Source: Apricaphanius iberus
Taxonomy: Eukaryota; Chordata; Actinopteri; Cyprinodontiformes; Aphaniidae
Direction: 5' to 3'
Length of the DNA stretch: 64,000 nucleotides
NCBI GenBank assembly: GCA_028564705.1
Contig: JAPXFQ010002381.1
Coordinates: 1,116,001 to 1,180,000, forward strand
How positions within the stretch are numbered: the stretch's first letter is position 1; each line of letters starts with the position of its first letter. Below the pieces are notes generated by a model, which was given only the letters and a program-made list of their open reading frames with translations, did not search any database and was not told the origin of the DNA. Of the stretch, positions 1 through 12,499 are shown piece after piece. Made by a program: the position numbers and the translations under genes.

Positions 1-347
1 AGAACCATCTGGGGTTATGTAATAATACTGAGGTCAGATCAAAATAATATGGACATGCTGTAGAAATCAGTGCAGACCTTAAAGATGGCGAAAAGCAAAG
101 TTTATTTATAGCAACTTTTTGTATTTAGGAACCTAAATAAATGTGTTGAACTTGTTGTAAACCACATGTAGGGTAGGAGCAAGTATGTAAACCCAGGAAG
201 AAATTGAAATTAGACATTTTGTCATATCGCATTTGGCATCTAAAAGTTATTTGCCCTTAAACATATCTCAACTTTGGTGTTTTTCAAAAAAGAAACATAG
301 GAAAAGCGTAAATGTTAAGTGTTTTTTAATCACCAGACTGCAGTGGG
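1..347. other. Unassigned AT-rich stretch
   Basis: I see no gene, repeat family or RNA here. The open frame running on into the neighbouring MITE at 233-553 has no recognisable motif and overlaps an inverted-repeat arm, so it is not credible coding sequence. Confidence 0.5.
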
Positions 348-787
348 GTATACCAACACATTCTCACTCCCAACTCATCATATATGGACATGCTCCCTCT
401 GCGTCACATAATGACGCGTGGGCTACCCCCTGGCAAAAATTTTTGACACGCTCAGAGCAGGCTAATAGCTGTATGGTTGTGGTCCTTAATTGTAAACATC
501 TAAAGTTTATTTTGTTTCAGAGCCAGTTAATCCAGCATACTTGGTCAGAATAGCATACTGTGAGTTATCTAACTTATTTTAACCAATCCACAAGTTTTAT
601 GTTCTAACCTTAAGGTAACAGAAGGACAAAAATACATTATTTTAATGTCGTCAGTTACCGATGTCTAGGGATCTCTATAACATTCAACGGGAGTATGAAA
701 TGGGGTACCCCGCGCGTCATTATGTGACACGGAGGGAGCCTGACCATGCGTCCATATATGACTAGTGAGAATGTGTTTTGGGTATAC
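348..787. mobile_element. Foldback MITE with long imperfect terminal inverted repeats
   Basis: The left arm (348-429) begins GTATACCAACACATTCTCAC and runs through TCACATAATGACGCG. The right arm (702-787) reads as its reverse complement, ending GTGTTTTGGGTATAC. The arms are about 82-86 bp with a few mismatches and one short insertion, and enclose about 270 bp of unrelated AT-rich DNA. There is no coding capacity. This is the form of a non-autonomous DNA transposon moved by a transposase encoded elsewhere. No clear target-site duplication is visible, so the superfamily is left open. Confidence 0.7.
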
Positions 788-2796
788 ATGTCATTTTATA
801 CTTTTCCATACTCTAAAATATCCTTTGTAGTTTTTAGTCAATGTAAAAGTACAAGTGGATTAATGTATGAAACATATTTTGAGAGTTGCTTAAATAAAAG
901 CCTTTAAATAGAACCTGCAAAATGTCCCAAATGGAAATAATGGATGGAAGGCTGGATTGACAGATGGATGGACATCAAAACTGCAATTATCACATTTTAT
1001 GTGTCAGTGTTTCTACATTAGCAACCATTTTTAAAATCTGTATAAAAAATATGTTATTTTTTTTCATTTTCTAAAATATTTGATAATACCTTAGTACAGT
1101 TTTTTCATTGATCATAATCTTTCACCACAAAACAGAGGTTAAACCCTCTTACTGTCCAACTACTTGTACTAAATCAGTGCTTAAGGGAAAGAAGTGACAG
1201 GGATATTTTCAACAATACTGACATGTGAACGCATTTGTAAAACAGCTAATGGAGCTTCAGTGTAAAGATAACTGTACTCAATGAACATTTGTTTGATTTG
1301 TGCTTAAGGTGTAGATAGTTTGAGATTATGGATGCTGTGGATTTTTGTCATTGAAGAGATGAATGACAAGAAGAAAAAAGATAAAGAAAGCAGACAGAAC
1401 ACAGTGTTTATGCCAATTACTAGAGCAAATGGGATGCAATAAACTGGACGATACATTTTTAATTTTCCACTGGAAAAGTATTTAGTAAAACAATTCTTAC
1501 TGCAAAATAAACTAATCAAATGACCCCCAAATCCTTTTTAGGATTGTGTAAAGTCATATTTGTTGAGATGGGTCAAAGTAACCTGCCCTGTCAGTTCTTC
1601 GCTACATTAACTATGTAAAATAAAACATCATCAGGCACCTGTTAGTGGTTCAAACATTACAATAGCCCACATGACCAATGTTAGCTCATAAAATACCAAC
1701 TCAAACCAGAGACGACGATCCCTTTACCCATTGTCAAATAACTCTAAATATGAAACATGCAGACTGCAAAGTATAGACAAAAATCATGATTTAAAAAAAG
1801 CTTGATTAAAAAAAAAATTAAATCTTCCAAATTCTCTGCAGTGGAGGTTCATTACCAAAACTGGGTTGGGTTGATCTGTTGCAAGGTCAACTATTAATTA
1901 TAAACCGTATGCCAACAAAAATAAAACCATGGTTGAAGGAAAAGCATATGAAGTTGTGTTTCCAGTTCTGCCTTTGTCTGTTAGATTCACAAAACTGTAA
2001 TTTACATCTAACTGTTGTTATTCTTACAAAACAGTTATGGACAACTTTATGTTTGTCTGTCACAGGATTCTCATAGCTTTTTACCATTATTCTGTCTAAT
2101 TTCAATAAAATATAGAGGTTTTTAACTATAACATTACTCAATATGAATAAGTACAAAGGTCATTAATACTATGGGCATGTCAGTGGCCCCTAACTAAGTA
2201 TAAGATACAATAAAATCAGTGTACCAATAAAATCTTGCAACAAAAAGCCGGTGTTAATGTGCAATAATGTTTGTATAATCCTGCACAAATCTCAAAAAAT
2301 TTGGACTTCACATTATTTCATCCTGAAAATTTTATGTAGCAGAAGGTAGAGTTACATTGATTAAAATATCTCAAGTTAATACCTTGAGATCAGTGATATA
2401 TACTCTATGTACTGTATAGGCAGTCTTAATACTCCCCTTCAAATAGACCTTGAATTCAGAGCAGCATTCAGCTTTCACTGATTACTTAGTGTGGTCATCT
2501 TGCAGTTCATAAAATCAAAAGCTACATAAAGACCATAATTTTGTAGACATATAATTTACCTGTTTAAGTTTATAGCTTTAGGTTAACCCCTTGGGATAAA
2601 ATTATGTCTGACAGCTTTCTGCTCTTAGCAAAGCCAGTCAGAGCAACAGTGTAGGGAAAATTATTTGCAGGTATGGTTGAGGCAACAGTAAGCCCAGCAG
2701 CTGAAGGTTCATATGTGGAGTCAATCCATTGTCAGCGAACCTGCAGCTAACTTTAAATTACCATAAGCACATAACAAAGCTAAGTATATGATTTTC
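788..2796. other. Unassigned AT-rich stretch
   Basis: About 2 kb of AT-rich DNA with short T and A runs. A GGATGGAAGG-type run near 940-970 may be a SINE/RTE tail remnant but is too short to assign. I see no exon, RNA gene or identifiable element. Confidence 0.4.
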
Positions 2797-2809
2797 TTAA
2801 AGGAGGTCA

Positions 2810-2843
2810 CATAGTTTGCATGCTTGCATAGTTTGCATGCTTG
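2810..2843. repeat. Perfect 17-bp tandem duplication
   Basis: The 17-mer CATAGTTTGCATGCTTG occurs twice head to tail without mismatch. It is a small local duplication, probably recent because it is perfect. No function is implied. Confidence 0.85.
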
Positions 2844-2883
2844 TGTTCTGTAGTGCTTTCAAATTCTTGGTCCCACACTTGAT

Positions 2884-3010
2884 GTAATTTTATTTGTATA
2901 GCACACTTTCAACACAAGGTAATTCAAGGTGCTTTACATCATTCGGTGGTAAAGAAACCAAACATATAATACAACTATGAAAAGTAAAAACAGCAATAAA
3001 AGAAAACATT
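2884..3010 (-). mobile_element. L2-like LINE 3'-end fragment
   Basis: The segment ATTTTATTTGTATAGCACAC, followed by an AAGGTAATTCAAGGTGCTTTACAT-type stretch, is the inverse of the conserved 3' terminus (AAAGTGCTTTGAAT ... GCTATATAAATAAA) of fish L2-clade LINEs. That terminus is the template end recognised by the element's own reverse transcriptase. Only the last hundred or so bases remain, with no coding sequence, as expected of a strongly 5'-truncated insertion. The exact subfamily is uncertain. Confidence 0.5.
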
Positions 3011-3518
3011 TAGCTTTTGATTAAATGTGAGGTATTTAACTATATCTATATCAATATTATATATATATGCAAGTAAAACTCATTGTGCAATAAACTCAAA
3101 TATAAAATGGGCATTACTGAATAGATCCACTCCCTCTTTACATTAACAGACCACTTGCTCATCACTAGCATACATTAAAAAGAGTGTCAGTGTGCGTGTC
3201 TGGTCGTGAAACTGGGTTTCTGCCTCAGGTCTGTACACCCCATGACCCCTTAACTCACTCTAATCATGTCAGTCACGCAGCTTACTTTCAACCTGGGGAA
3301 GGAAGACCAAACACATTGTAAAACATGCACACACCACTCCTTACACAAGGTGTTTTTCTACTGTTTACACTGACAGGTAGAGCAAACTTCACTTACAAAG
3401 CAATCCAATTGGTATTAAGTGTGTTAAAGTAGAGATAAGATTGTGAAAACAAACAATTTTAAAACATACTTTTTAGGTATAAATGTTACAATTAAACTAC
3501 AAATAGTTTCAAATATAG

Positions 3519-4620
3519 TTGGTGGACCTCAAAAAGTTAGAATATGAAAAAAAGTGATTTCATGAATCGACTCAAAAACAGAAAATTGCATATTACATAA
3601 AAAGATAAAATATACTGCATATATGAGTGACATTTCCAAACTTCTGAAAAATCAAATTTTACAAAAGAGGAATTTTTTTATAACATTTTTTTTTCTTATA
3701 AGGACTTGACAGGTGTCCAGCAGAGAGCAATGCCCCCCTTTGATAAGGAGGGTAAGATACAAACAATCTAAATATCTAAAGAAGCTGGCTGTTCACCAAG
3801 TGCTGTGTTTAAGTTAAAAACTGAGTACAGGGAAAGGTTTGTTAGAAAAAGGTCCATACAAGCACCAGGAATAACCACAGTTTAGAGGGGATTGTGAAGC
3901 CAGGCCCATTAATACATTTTGTGGTGATTCACAAGGTGTAGACTGCAGCCAAAATAAGTGCTTCAGAAGAAATCATGTGCAGATATACATCTATCAAGGA
4001 CATGGGGTACAATTGTTACATTCCTTGTTCTAAACAACTGCCGAACATCCAGCAGTATCTTACCTGGCCTGAGAGAAAAAACAAGTTGGACAGTTGCTGA
4101 GTCCAAAATGTATATTTCATATAAAATTACTTTCCGTTTAATTTTTAAACCAGGGCCACAGGAGAATTGTGGGGAGGAACATAGTCATTTCCACAGTCAG
4201 GGATGTTTTTTTGGACCCGATGACATCTACTGGTGTTGGTAACTTTGGGCTATCATGTCCAAACTCAACACATCCATGTACCAGGACATTTTAGAGCCCT
4301 TCCTTCTGCCCAAAATTGAATTCCCAGCAGGACTTGATGCTAGATACTACTATTAAAATATACCAACATCAGGTTTAATAACCATAATATAACTGTGCTT
4401 GATTGGTTAGGAAACTCACCTGACCTAAACCCAATAAAGAATCTCTTGAGTGCTGGGTAGAGGAAGATGAGAAGCCCCAGACTTTGCAATGTAGATAAGC
4501 TGAAGCCACTATTAAAGCAACCTGGGCTTCCTTGCTCCTCAGCAGAACCACAGGCAGAACACCTCCCTGCAACGCCGCAATGATAAAGTGATTTATGAAA
4601 AAGTAGCGCTGGGCAAGACT
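3519..4620 (+). pseudogene. Decayed Tc1/mariner-superfamily transposase
   Basis: This is a dead DNA transposon. The left end GGACCTCAAAAAGTTAGAAT resembles the terminus of a mariner-like family common in fish. The middle keeps recognisable but frame-broken transposase segments. Around 4395-4440 the frame reads DWLGNSPDLNPIKNLL, the DDE/D transposase C-terminal signature SPDLNPIENLW. The catalytic glutamate is replaced by lysine (AAG), so the copy could not be active even without its other stops and frameshifts. The following bases (about 4450-4580) continue the family's C-terminal region. The right terminus is not clear and may lie as far as about 4815. A 124-codon minus-strand frame across the end is only its shadow. 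Confidence 0.65.
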
Positions 4621-5064
4621 TGTATTGTTATACAGTAGATAGACAAACATTTCAACAGACTTCCATTCTCGGATTAAAATAATTTTTCTTGGGCTATTCT
4701 CATATTTAAAATGTTTGGTTTTCATATGCTGCAGGACATAGTCATCCAAATAAATGGGTTAGGGTTAGTAAACACATAACTTGATGTATAATGAATATTC
4801 TTAATATCAAACTGAGTATTTGAATTGTATTACAAAAATATTTTGACTTTTTCCAGATGTAATGTAATTAACATCTATAATTGGATGAAATGTGTAGGTC
4901 ACTGTCAATCAAGGGTGAAATAAAAATTAAAACCAAAATAAAAGCAAAAAAATTTCTATGATATACTAATTTAATATAAATCCGGCAGATCAAGTACATA
5001 GAAACTAATAACAGTCTCTTTTAAAGAATCTATTTAAAACAATAATCAAATTTTCACCTTCCAC

Positions 5065-6090
5065 CTACTTCAAACGACCTTATTCTGTATGATTAAAGTG
5101 AGGGAGTGGTTTATTGAAAATAAGTTATCCTTGAATTGGGAAAAAACAAAATATATGATTTTTGGTAATCGGAAAAAGAATGAGTATGTGAGATTATCTA
5201 TAGATGGAATTGATATAGAAAGAGTCAGGGAAGTTAAATTCTTGGGTGTTATTTTGGACGAAAAGTTAAATTGGAAAGCCCACATAAATTATATTAAGAG
5301 TAAAGTGAGCAAAAGTATAGGTATTTTATATAAAGTAAAAGATCTGTTTGATTATTATTCATTATATATGCTGTATTGCTCACTTATTCTTCCATACTTT
5401 GGATACTGCACAGAAGTCTGGGGTAACACTTATCTCAGTAACACAAAGCCTTTGTTTTTGTTACAGAAAAGGGCAATAAGAATCATCAATAAGAAAGAAA
5501 TCAGAGATCACTCCAACAAATTGTTTATCTAGTCCCGACAGCTTAAATTTAAGGATTTAGTTGACTTAAAGATTTTACTGATAATATGGAAAGCTAAACA
5601 AAGAGTTTTACCGGAAGCACTACAAAATTTATTTACTCAGGTTGCAGTTGAAGAAAGACATCGACGGCAGCATCATTTCAAAACTGCATATGCTCGCACT
5701 ACTTTAAAACAGAAGTGTGTCTCTGTCTATGGAGTCACATTATGGAATACATTAGACATGGAAACCAAATGCTGTACAAATATTAAAAAATTTAAAAGAA
5801 GGTATAAAGACAAAATAATTGCATGCTATGAAAAAAACAATCATTTGAATTAGTTAAAAAAATGTAAGAAATGTTTGTATTAGAGTATATTTATGTTAAA
5901 TTAAGGTGATTGGTAGGGTTAAGGGTTGAAATTATTTGATATTTGTTTTTCTTTTTTTGTGTCAAGAAAAAGGGCAGGCTTCATAAGATTAATCTTCTTC
6001 CTGTTCCCTTTGTTGATGAAAAAAATGTATTTGCTGTGACTATGTCGTAGGAAACTGTCATGAACAATAAATTGAAATTGAATAAATTTC
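5065..6090 (+). pseudogene. 5'-truncated non-LTR retrotransposon reverse transcriptase (Jockey/I-like)
   Basis: The frame at 5089-5853 encodes the C-terminal part of a LINE reverse transcriptase. It has the primer-grip region NKLSLNWEKTKYMIFG, then VKFLGVILDEKLNWKAHI, the thumb segment with YCTEVWGNTY and LLQKRAIRII, and near the end a VYGVTLWN motif. A single in-frame TAG at 5530-5532 splits it. The same frame then continues for 106 codons to TAG at 5851-5853. The catalytic palm (YADD) is absent, so the insertion was truncated during reverse transcription. A 3' UTR runs to about 6085 and ends ATAAATTGAAATTGAAT. Resemblance to Nimb/I-type elements is my inference; only the Jockey-superfamily type of non-LTR RT is firm. 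Confidence 0.8.
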
Positions 6091-7066
6091 TCATGAAAAC
6101 CCTAATTTTTCCCCAAGTCTCCAGGTTTTTTAGCTACCCTGTTGAAATCCTCTACATCTTGCAATTGTAGCTTATGACTTATGAGAATGTAACTTTCTCA
6201 TCCTATTTCAAAATCAATGATGTCATTTTTGACTCTTTCCTGTTTCTCCGTCCAGTTTTGTTGTAAAGAGTTATGTACCTGCTTCTCAGCTCCACTGGTG
6301 TATAATTTGTGGAGAGGTATTTGTTTTTTTTGTTTGATCTAACATCCCTTGACATGACTTCTCACCAAGAAAGTAGGCTCCAATGTGGAAATGTTGAATT
6401 ATTAGCAAATGGTGTAATGTTGAGGTCTACCTTCACAGATACACAGATAAACATAGTGGTCATTAGTGTTGGATGATATTAGAATATTTTGGAAATGGTA
6501 ATAATGTTGGTAAATATTGTTTTGGTAAGTATTGCTGATATCAATTGCAACAGGCAAGGGCTATTTTCTTCTTCCTCTCTCTCTAATCCAAGGATCAATG
6601 ACACCGTTACCTTTAGCATTTTGGGAATGTTGTTGTTTTCAATGTGAGCATCTGCTGCCATTTGACTCCTTCCAACAACAAAAAAATTCACAGCACTTGG
6701 GATATATTAGTAAGCAGGTGCTTTGATGTAATAATATTGCACACACTGATAGTGTATTGACAATATATTCACAATATCTTGGACAGCACTGACCTTCAAA
6801 AAACAGTATATCCCTTTTTTAAAGGTTTTAATTTATTTATAAAATATACTTTTAAATGCAACTTCTGTTTTGTTTCTTGCACTGAATCTCTGTTTTTTAA
6901 ACATGTAGTAGACATTACATCTAAACATTTACAATTCCTGGATCTGTCTGTTTGGCTATAAATTGTTCTGTATTCCCAGTCTATTCAATACAGACAGATC
7001 CGTGTCAACAACAAAAGTGTCCGCCAATCCTAAAAGTTGTCTCCCAATGATTTTTCCATTAATTTA
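6091..7066. other. Unassigned AT-rich stretch
   Basis: No element or exon is recognised. Short open frames on both strands (6479-6961) overlap each other and carry no motif. Confidence 0.4.
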
Positions 7067-7464
7067 CAGAAAAATATCCATCCATCCATCCATCCATTTT
7101 CTTAACCGCTTATCCAATTCAGGGTCACGGGGCAGCTGGAGCCTATCCCAGCAATTATCAGGCGTTAGGCAGGGTACACTCTGAACAGGACGCCAGTCTG
7201 TTGCAGGGCCAACACAGAGAGACAGACAACCATTCACACTCACATTCATTCCTAGGGACAATTTAGAGTGATCAATTCACCTATCATGCATGTTTTTGGA
7301 CTGTGGGAGGAAGCCGGAGTACCCGGAGAGAACCCACGCATACACGGGGAGAACATGCAAACTCCATGCAGAAAGACCCTGGGCCGGGATATGAACCCAC
7401 AACCTTCTTGCTGCAAGGCAACAGCGCTAACCACTGCGCCACCGTGCAGCCCCAGAAAAATATC
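7067..7464 (-). mobile_element. Complete tRNA-derived SINE with 12-bp target-site duplication
   Basis: The insertion (7079-7452) is bounded by the direct repeat CAGAAAAATATC at 7067-7078 and 7453-7464, the mark of target-primed reverse transcription. Read on the minus strand it starts with a tRNA-like head: A-box TGGCGCAGTGGTTAG near 7441-7428 and B-box GGTTGTGGGTTC near 7402-7391, an internal RNA polymerase III promoter. A body with the GAGTTTGCATGTTCTCCCCG core follows, then a GGATGGATGGATGGA tail. The tail resembles RTE/Rex3-type LINE ends, suggesting that such a LINE supplied the machinery (inference). The near-perfect duplication points to a fairly recent insertion. Confidence 0.9.
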
Positions 7465-8357
7465 AAATACAGGATTTGTGATAGCATCTTTTTTTAGCTC
7501 CAGATGGTCAAGTAGGGCGATGTATGTTACTGTAAGTACCTTTGTAAAGAAAAGTTAAAATACACCCATCTGTAGTTGGTAGAATGTTGTGGCAAAAAAA
7601 AAAAAATGCTTTTGAAAAATGCTGCTTACAAACATAACTTAGAAGGCAGTGGCTTATTCCATGTATTATTCATCCTTTCTATTTTTGATTTACAAACAAA
7701 AATGAAAAAAAAAATGTGTTTAGGTTTTATAATTTATTTGCTTTTTAATCGGAAACAAATTATGAAAAATGCCTTCCTCCTCATGTTATAAAATGTTTTC
7801 ACAAAATACAAAATTGACAAATGGGCTGCATGACAGATTTTATTTTTGAATCTTTAATTTCTGGGATGTACGTTACTTGGAAATTATTCTGCTTGCAAAA
7901 ATGCAGGTAAGCTAGCGACACACAGATCAAGGTGTTTTTGCGTCAGCTTCCGTTAGCATCAGTGATTGCTGTTAGCTACCACAGAAGTGACGGAGCCGGT
8001 GGACACTGCTGAGCTGCCGTCATCGGCGCGGTTCTCTAAACATTATCATAAACCATAAGCAGACTGGACTTTGACTCCACTGATGTATGTTAAAATGTGC
8101 AGCTGGATGAGCTGGAACCTGAACAGGAGGAGCACTGCCCACAACAGTGTTTCACGTGAATATGTACATGAAAATAAGTTATTTATCCAATGTCAGCTTT
8201 TGATTTCACCATCAACACCTATAGGCTACAAAATGGTATAAAAAGATGAATAAAAAGATCACATGAAGTCAAGAGTCTCATTGGGGATATCAATAGGCTC
8301 TTTGGGAAAACAGAAGTCTGCAGCAGTGACTAAAGTTCGTTCACCTCACCTGTGTAA
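7465..8357. other. Unassigned stretch
   Basis: AT-rich in its first 400 bases, then more mixed (about 7900-8160). No coding motif, repeat terminus or RNA is recognised. Confidence 0.35.
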
Positions 8358-8690
8358 TGCTGCGTTCAGACCACAGGCTTTGTCAGCGTCAAGCAAAGCT
8401 CACAAAGCATCTAGTTTGACGCTTCTATGTTGAAGCTGGCAAAGCTTGCAAAGCCTGCCATTTCTGAGCAGAAAAGAGCACGTGGGCGGGGCTTCTTCTG
8501 TTGACGGACATTCTGAACTATGATGGATCTTATTGAGAGAGTGGCTTGGCTTTATTTGCCATTTATAGCCATGGAACAATAAAGGATTTTTGTCTTTTTG
8601 ATCCTCATGAGTGCCTCAGCCCAACTTCTTTTTTCTTCAAGTTTACCATGGATCCCTAGTCTGAAGAGCACCAGAGGAATTCACATTGAG
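8358..8690 (+). mobile_element. PIF/Harbinger transposon 5'-end relic
   Basis: The segment begins TGCTGCGTTCAGACC, the terminus of a Harbinger-type family seen widely in fish, preceded by TAA, which fits the 3-bp TWA target site of this superfamily. It continues with the family's GC-richer leader (GAGCACGTGGGCGGGGCTTC). A short frame from 8521 (MMDLIERVAWLYLPFIAMEQ, then a stop) resembles the start of the PIF-type nuclease gene. No matching right terminus is found downstream, so this is a truncated relic. Confidence 0.5.
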
Positions 8691-8699
8691 GTCACACCC

Positions 8700-9240
8700 A
8701 AGTAGGACTCCAGACCAGCAGCGTCGCCAGGCTATTTTACCGGGGCTTCAGCCCCGGATGTTTTCACTCTAGCCCAGAATCAAATTTGATAGCCAGATTT
8801 TTCCCCCAAAATCAATATTGAAGCTGCTTATCTCTATATTTATTAGTTTACATATCTGTTTGACTCAGAGCACACAGCGGTATGGTCTCTGAATGATTAT
8901 AATCGGATGTTTTTATTGTACCACGCCACATAATCACCATAACTGGACAAGAGGTTTCGGGGGAGGTGCATGGAGGCGGGCATATGCTACTTGCACAGAC
9001 ACTTTGAGAAGCGAGAGCGCGAAAACCTTGAAGAATGGATGGCGAACATAGAAAAAAAAGGAAACAATTAAACCTTTTGGGTTGCAAAAGGGAACTTTGC
9101 AGCAGCGGACAGATCAAGTTTATGGATTACATTCTTTGTGGATTCTATTTTCCTTGAAGGGATTTATTTGCGTTTATCAGGGAGGATTGGAGGACATTTC
9201 TCTGGATTTATCAATCAGGCAGTGATCAAACAGTATGGAC
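8700..9240 (+). mobile_element. Possible hAT-type transposon debris
   Basis: The segment has an 18-bp near-palindrome, CCGGGGCTTCAGCCCCGG (8740-8757). A short lysine/arginine-rich frame near 9030-9110 is reminiscent of the N-terminus of hAT/ZMYM-like transposases. The resemblance is weak, and no termini or catalytic motifs are visible. It could equally be an unrelated repeat. Confidence 0.25.
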
Positions 9241-11097
9241 TTTGAACATTTCTTGTTGCTATGCAAAAACTTGTTAGTAAATAATATTGACACAGATTAA
9301 GCAAGCATACTATTTTGTAAGTATTTTAACTCAGCAAACAAAACTGATATTAGATAATTAACCTCATCTTATCATTCATGTGAGACACTGTGGGGTGGTG
9401 CTCCTTTCGTTCATCTTCCAGCTGCTCTGCTGCAAAAGACAGTGGCTGATCATCACTGAAATGTTTTAACACACATTAATACAGTAGGAGGTCCAGTCTG
9501 CTTACAGTATATCACGTGATCCACGCTGCTAACTTACCCACATTTTTGCAAACAGAGCAATTTCCGTGTCTCGTAACATTCCAGCAATTAGAAACAAGTT
9601 CTATCATTTAACCCCATTTTAAATTTTGTATTTTTGATCCAAGACAAAAATGTAAAATATTAAAAACAAGGCATTTTTGTTTTTTTGTTTCCCATTTAAA
9701 AACAAATAACAAAAAAAAGAAAATCCAAATTTGTCAAAAATACATAGAACAAATCATACACGGATTGGTATTAAACATTTTGGGAAAATATTTTCTCTGT
9801 GTGAAACTTATTGACAGCCTCTTCTACATTCTGATAACTTTGGTGCTTGCTTGAAGGAATATTTTATCAGAATAAATCCAGAGAAAAAAACAATCCATTC
9901 GACAATTATCAGTCAGATGAATCAAAATTTCAAGTGATTGTGAATGTGACTGTGACTCTAACAGTCAACATTGGCCAGCAAATGGAACAAGTAAACATAA
10001 GGAAAAAACTAAATAAATCTGTCTTAAAAATCTATCCAAAAACTGGCATTGAAATGTAAAATGCTCATAGACAAAGTGCAACTGGCAACAGCAGCAGAAA
10101 TGTCATCCATTGGTGACCAAAGCTGTAAATCACTTGTCAGAGCTCCTGGAGGATCCACTGGCTGATCAGGAAGAGCGACCGACATCAGATGGACTTGTAC
10201 TAAATCAAGATAACTGCAGCTGTACATTAAGTAATTGAACTCTTTCTTAGGCTTTCAGGCCGCTTCTATTAATGAAATATTCATGATTAAGATTACAAAA
10301 AAAAGTCATATCAAAATGAACATGCCAGATCTTATTAACTGAACTAATTTGAAAATAAAAACCGTAAAAATTAATCAAGAGATGACTACAACTGAGACTT
10401 GTCGTTTAAAAAAAAATCATTTTTGCAGCTAAACTGAAGATCAAAACACCTTTTACCTCTTTTGACCTTTGCAAATTAGAAAGGTGATTAAAATAGCTTT
10501 TTGTTTCACACAGATAAGTAGGAAAACAAAATCACAGATTTTGAGTCTGATTCTGCTGAAAGTTTTTAATGTAAAAAGAAATAACCATCTCTCTATTGTT
10601 CACACATACATCCCTAAGAAGAAAAACTGCCACACAACTCAGCTTAACTCAGATTGGCTTCCTTCAATTAATAACTTTTGCCAGCTGAGAATATAGGACC
10701 AAATTACTTTTTGCTGTAAAAATGTTCACATTTGTACGGTGAGAAGGGCAAAAGATATTTCAATAAAAAAAATACAAACAAATAAAATTCAAAAACAAAT
10801 CTACATTTCAAAAAACAAACGTACAAATTCTGAAAGTTAATTTCAAAACCCAAATTTGTAAATAGAAATAAATCGATTTCAGTACACACAATAGCAAATT
10901 CAAAAACACATTGGTAAACCCAGAAACAAAACAAAGAAATCTATTGAGAGACTGATTGTCCGAAATGCAGGAAGTGATGCAAGGATGCCTTTAGCTTTTA
11001 GTACAAATAAATTATTTCTAGTCTGGCTAAACTGGGAAGTCAGTGACAGTCTTTGACAAAGACAAAGACTGTCAAAGACTAAGATAAAGGACTAATT
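9241..11097. other. Unassigned, with A-rich low-complexity blocks
   Basis: Blocks at 9620-9740 and 10740-10930 are degenerate AAACAAA/AAATTCAAAAACA-type low-complexity sequence. An inverse TTTGAATTTGT-rich block lies at 15960-16070. I find no gene or element boundary. The short frame around 10090-10215 is not recognisable. Confidence 0.35.
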
Positions 11098-11512
11098 GTG
11101 CATTCTGTTTGCCTCGGAAGTTGTAACTCTAAGCTGGGTTTGACGTCACACCCGAGTAAAAAGCATTCCAGTTAACAGAGTCGGAAAGTTCCATTATGGT
11201 GAGGCACAGGTATCCATTGTTGGTAGTACTTCTTACAAACATAGTTTTAAGGTGTACTTTCCATATGCAAACTCGATTTACCACTCACATTGCAGGCCCT
11301 AAACGTAACACTGATTTAAGACACATTCTTACAAGTGTATCTTATAAAATATTGTTTTGTTGATGTGAGGAGTTGCCATATTTAAAGACAAAGTCAGAGC
11401 ACAAAATAATATCAGACTTTACGGGTGGGAAGTTGGACTTCAGAAAGTGATCCGGTTGATTTTTCCCACTCTGAGGTTAGAATCCCCTAGTTCTGGCTAT
11501 AAGTGGAATGCA
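11098..11512. mobile_element. Possible short-TIR non-autonomous DNA element
   Basis: GTGCATTC at 11098 is mirrored by GAATGCAC ending near 11512. The interior is more GC-rich than the flanks (CCTCGGAAGTTG ... TGACGTCACACCCGAG ... CCACTCTGAGGTTAG), a pattern I associate with fish MITEs. The terminal match is only 8 bp and no target duplication is evident, so the call is tentative. Confidence 0.35.
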
Positions 11513-12470
11513 CCATACGGTGCAAAGATTGACTTAAATATTTGTTTGTTTTTTAAATCACTACCATTCTTTCTTACATCTTCAAATAGGCAAAAAAATA
11601 GTTAAAGTTTATGGATCTTGTGAATTGGCTATTATTAACTGTAAAAATCAGTTACAAGATAAAGAAAAGAAATCTTTATCAACTTTTTGCTCATATTTCT
11701 TTTATAATTTTTTTGCAGAGTTTTCTGAGACCTCATACAATATATCAGAGCTGTCTGACTCGAGCTTTAGCTGTGGTGCCTCTACAATAATTTGTGATGA
11801 CATCACCAATAGTGAACAAAGAACTGAGGAGATACCCTCTGCTTTGCCTGCCAAACAGTTCAGAGCAAAACATGGTATTTTGAATGCTATGGTGATGAAT
11901 GTATTTATTATCTATATATTTTCCCCTCTCTAAATGATACATTGATCGCTATGAAATGTAATACTGAAACCACTGATATATTAGAAAATTGGAATCCTGA
12001 AATATTAATATTCCATTCAGGAATGAGCCAATACATTTTCTGGGGATTATCAAGGGATACACACAATCCTTGGTTTTAATTAATCTTTGATTAACCATTG
12101 TGTTTGTCATTTTTGCTTAATTGAAAAGAATGACATTCAAACAGTGTACACTGAAGATGATCTAAAGGTGATTCTTCATGGTAAAGAAGTCTTTGAAATG
12201 CATTATCAGGCTCTCCAGAAAAACTGAAAGTATAATTATGGTTTAAAGAACATTTCTACATTTAACAGTTTACAGTATTTTATGAGAATATGGTTTTTGG
12301 CCCTAGTAACAGCTGTAGGCCTCCAGGTATTGACTTGGGAGCAACAGCTTCATATATCAGAAAGTATGTAACAAACCTAGATTTCAAAATGAAAAGTAAT
12401 TAGCTTAGTGGTAAGGTCGGGCTTTTTTCACCAGAGGCAGCACATTCACTACATCTCAGTTAGCCTACTG
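11513..12470. other. Unassigned AT-rich stretch
   Basis: Holds a 102-codon plus-strand frame (11625-11933) without recognisable motifs and with biased composition, so I do not call it coding. Nothing else is visible. Confidence 0.35.
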
Positions 12471-12499
12471 TAAGTCATTGTGCTCATATTACATCCATA

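Noticed and set aside
2793..2815. Possible end of a TTAA element (TTAAAGGAGGTCACA)
   Set aside because: No inverted partner with TCCTTTAA within a plausible distance, and the interior does not match the other TTAA elements.
4375..4749. A 124-codon minus-strand open frame
   Set aside because: It is the antisense shadow of the decayed mariner transposase on the plus strand; the plus strand carries the recognisable SPDLNPI motif.
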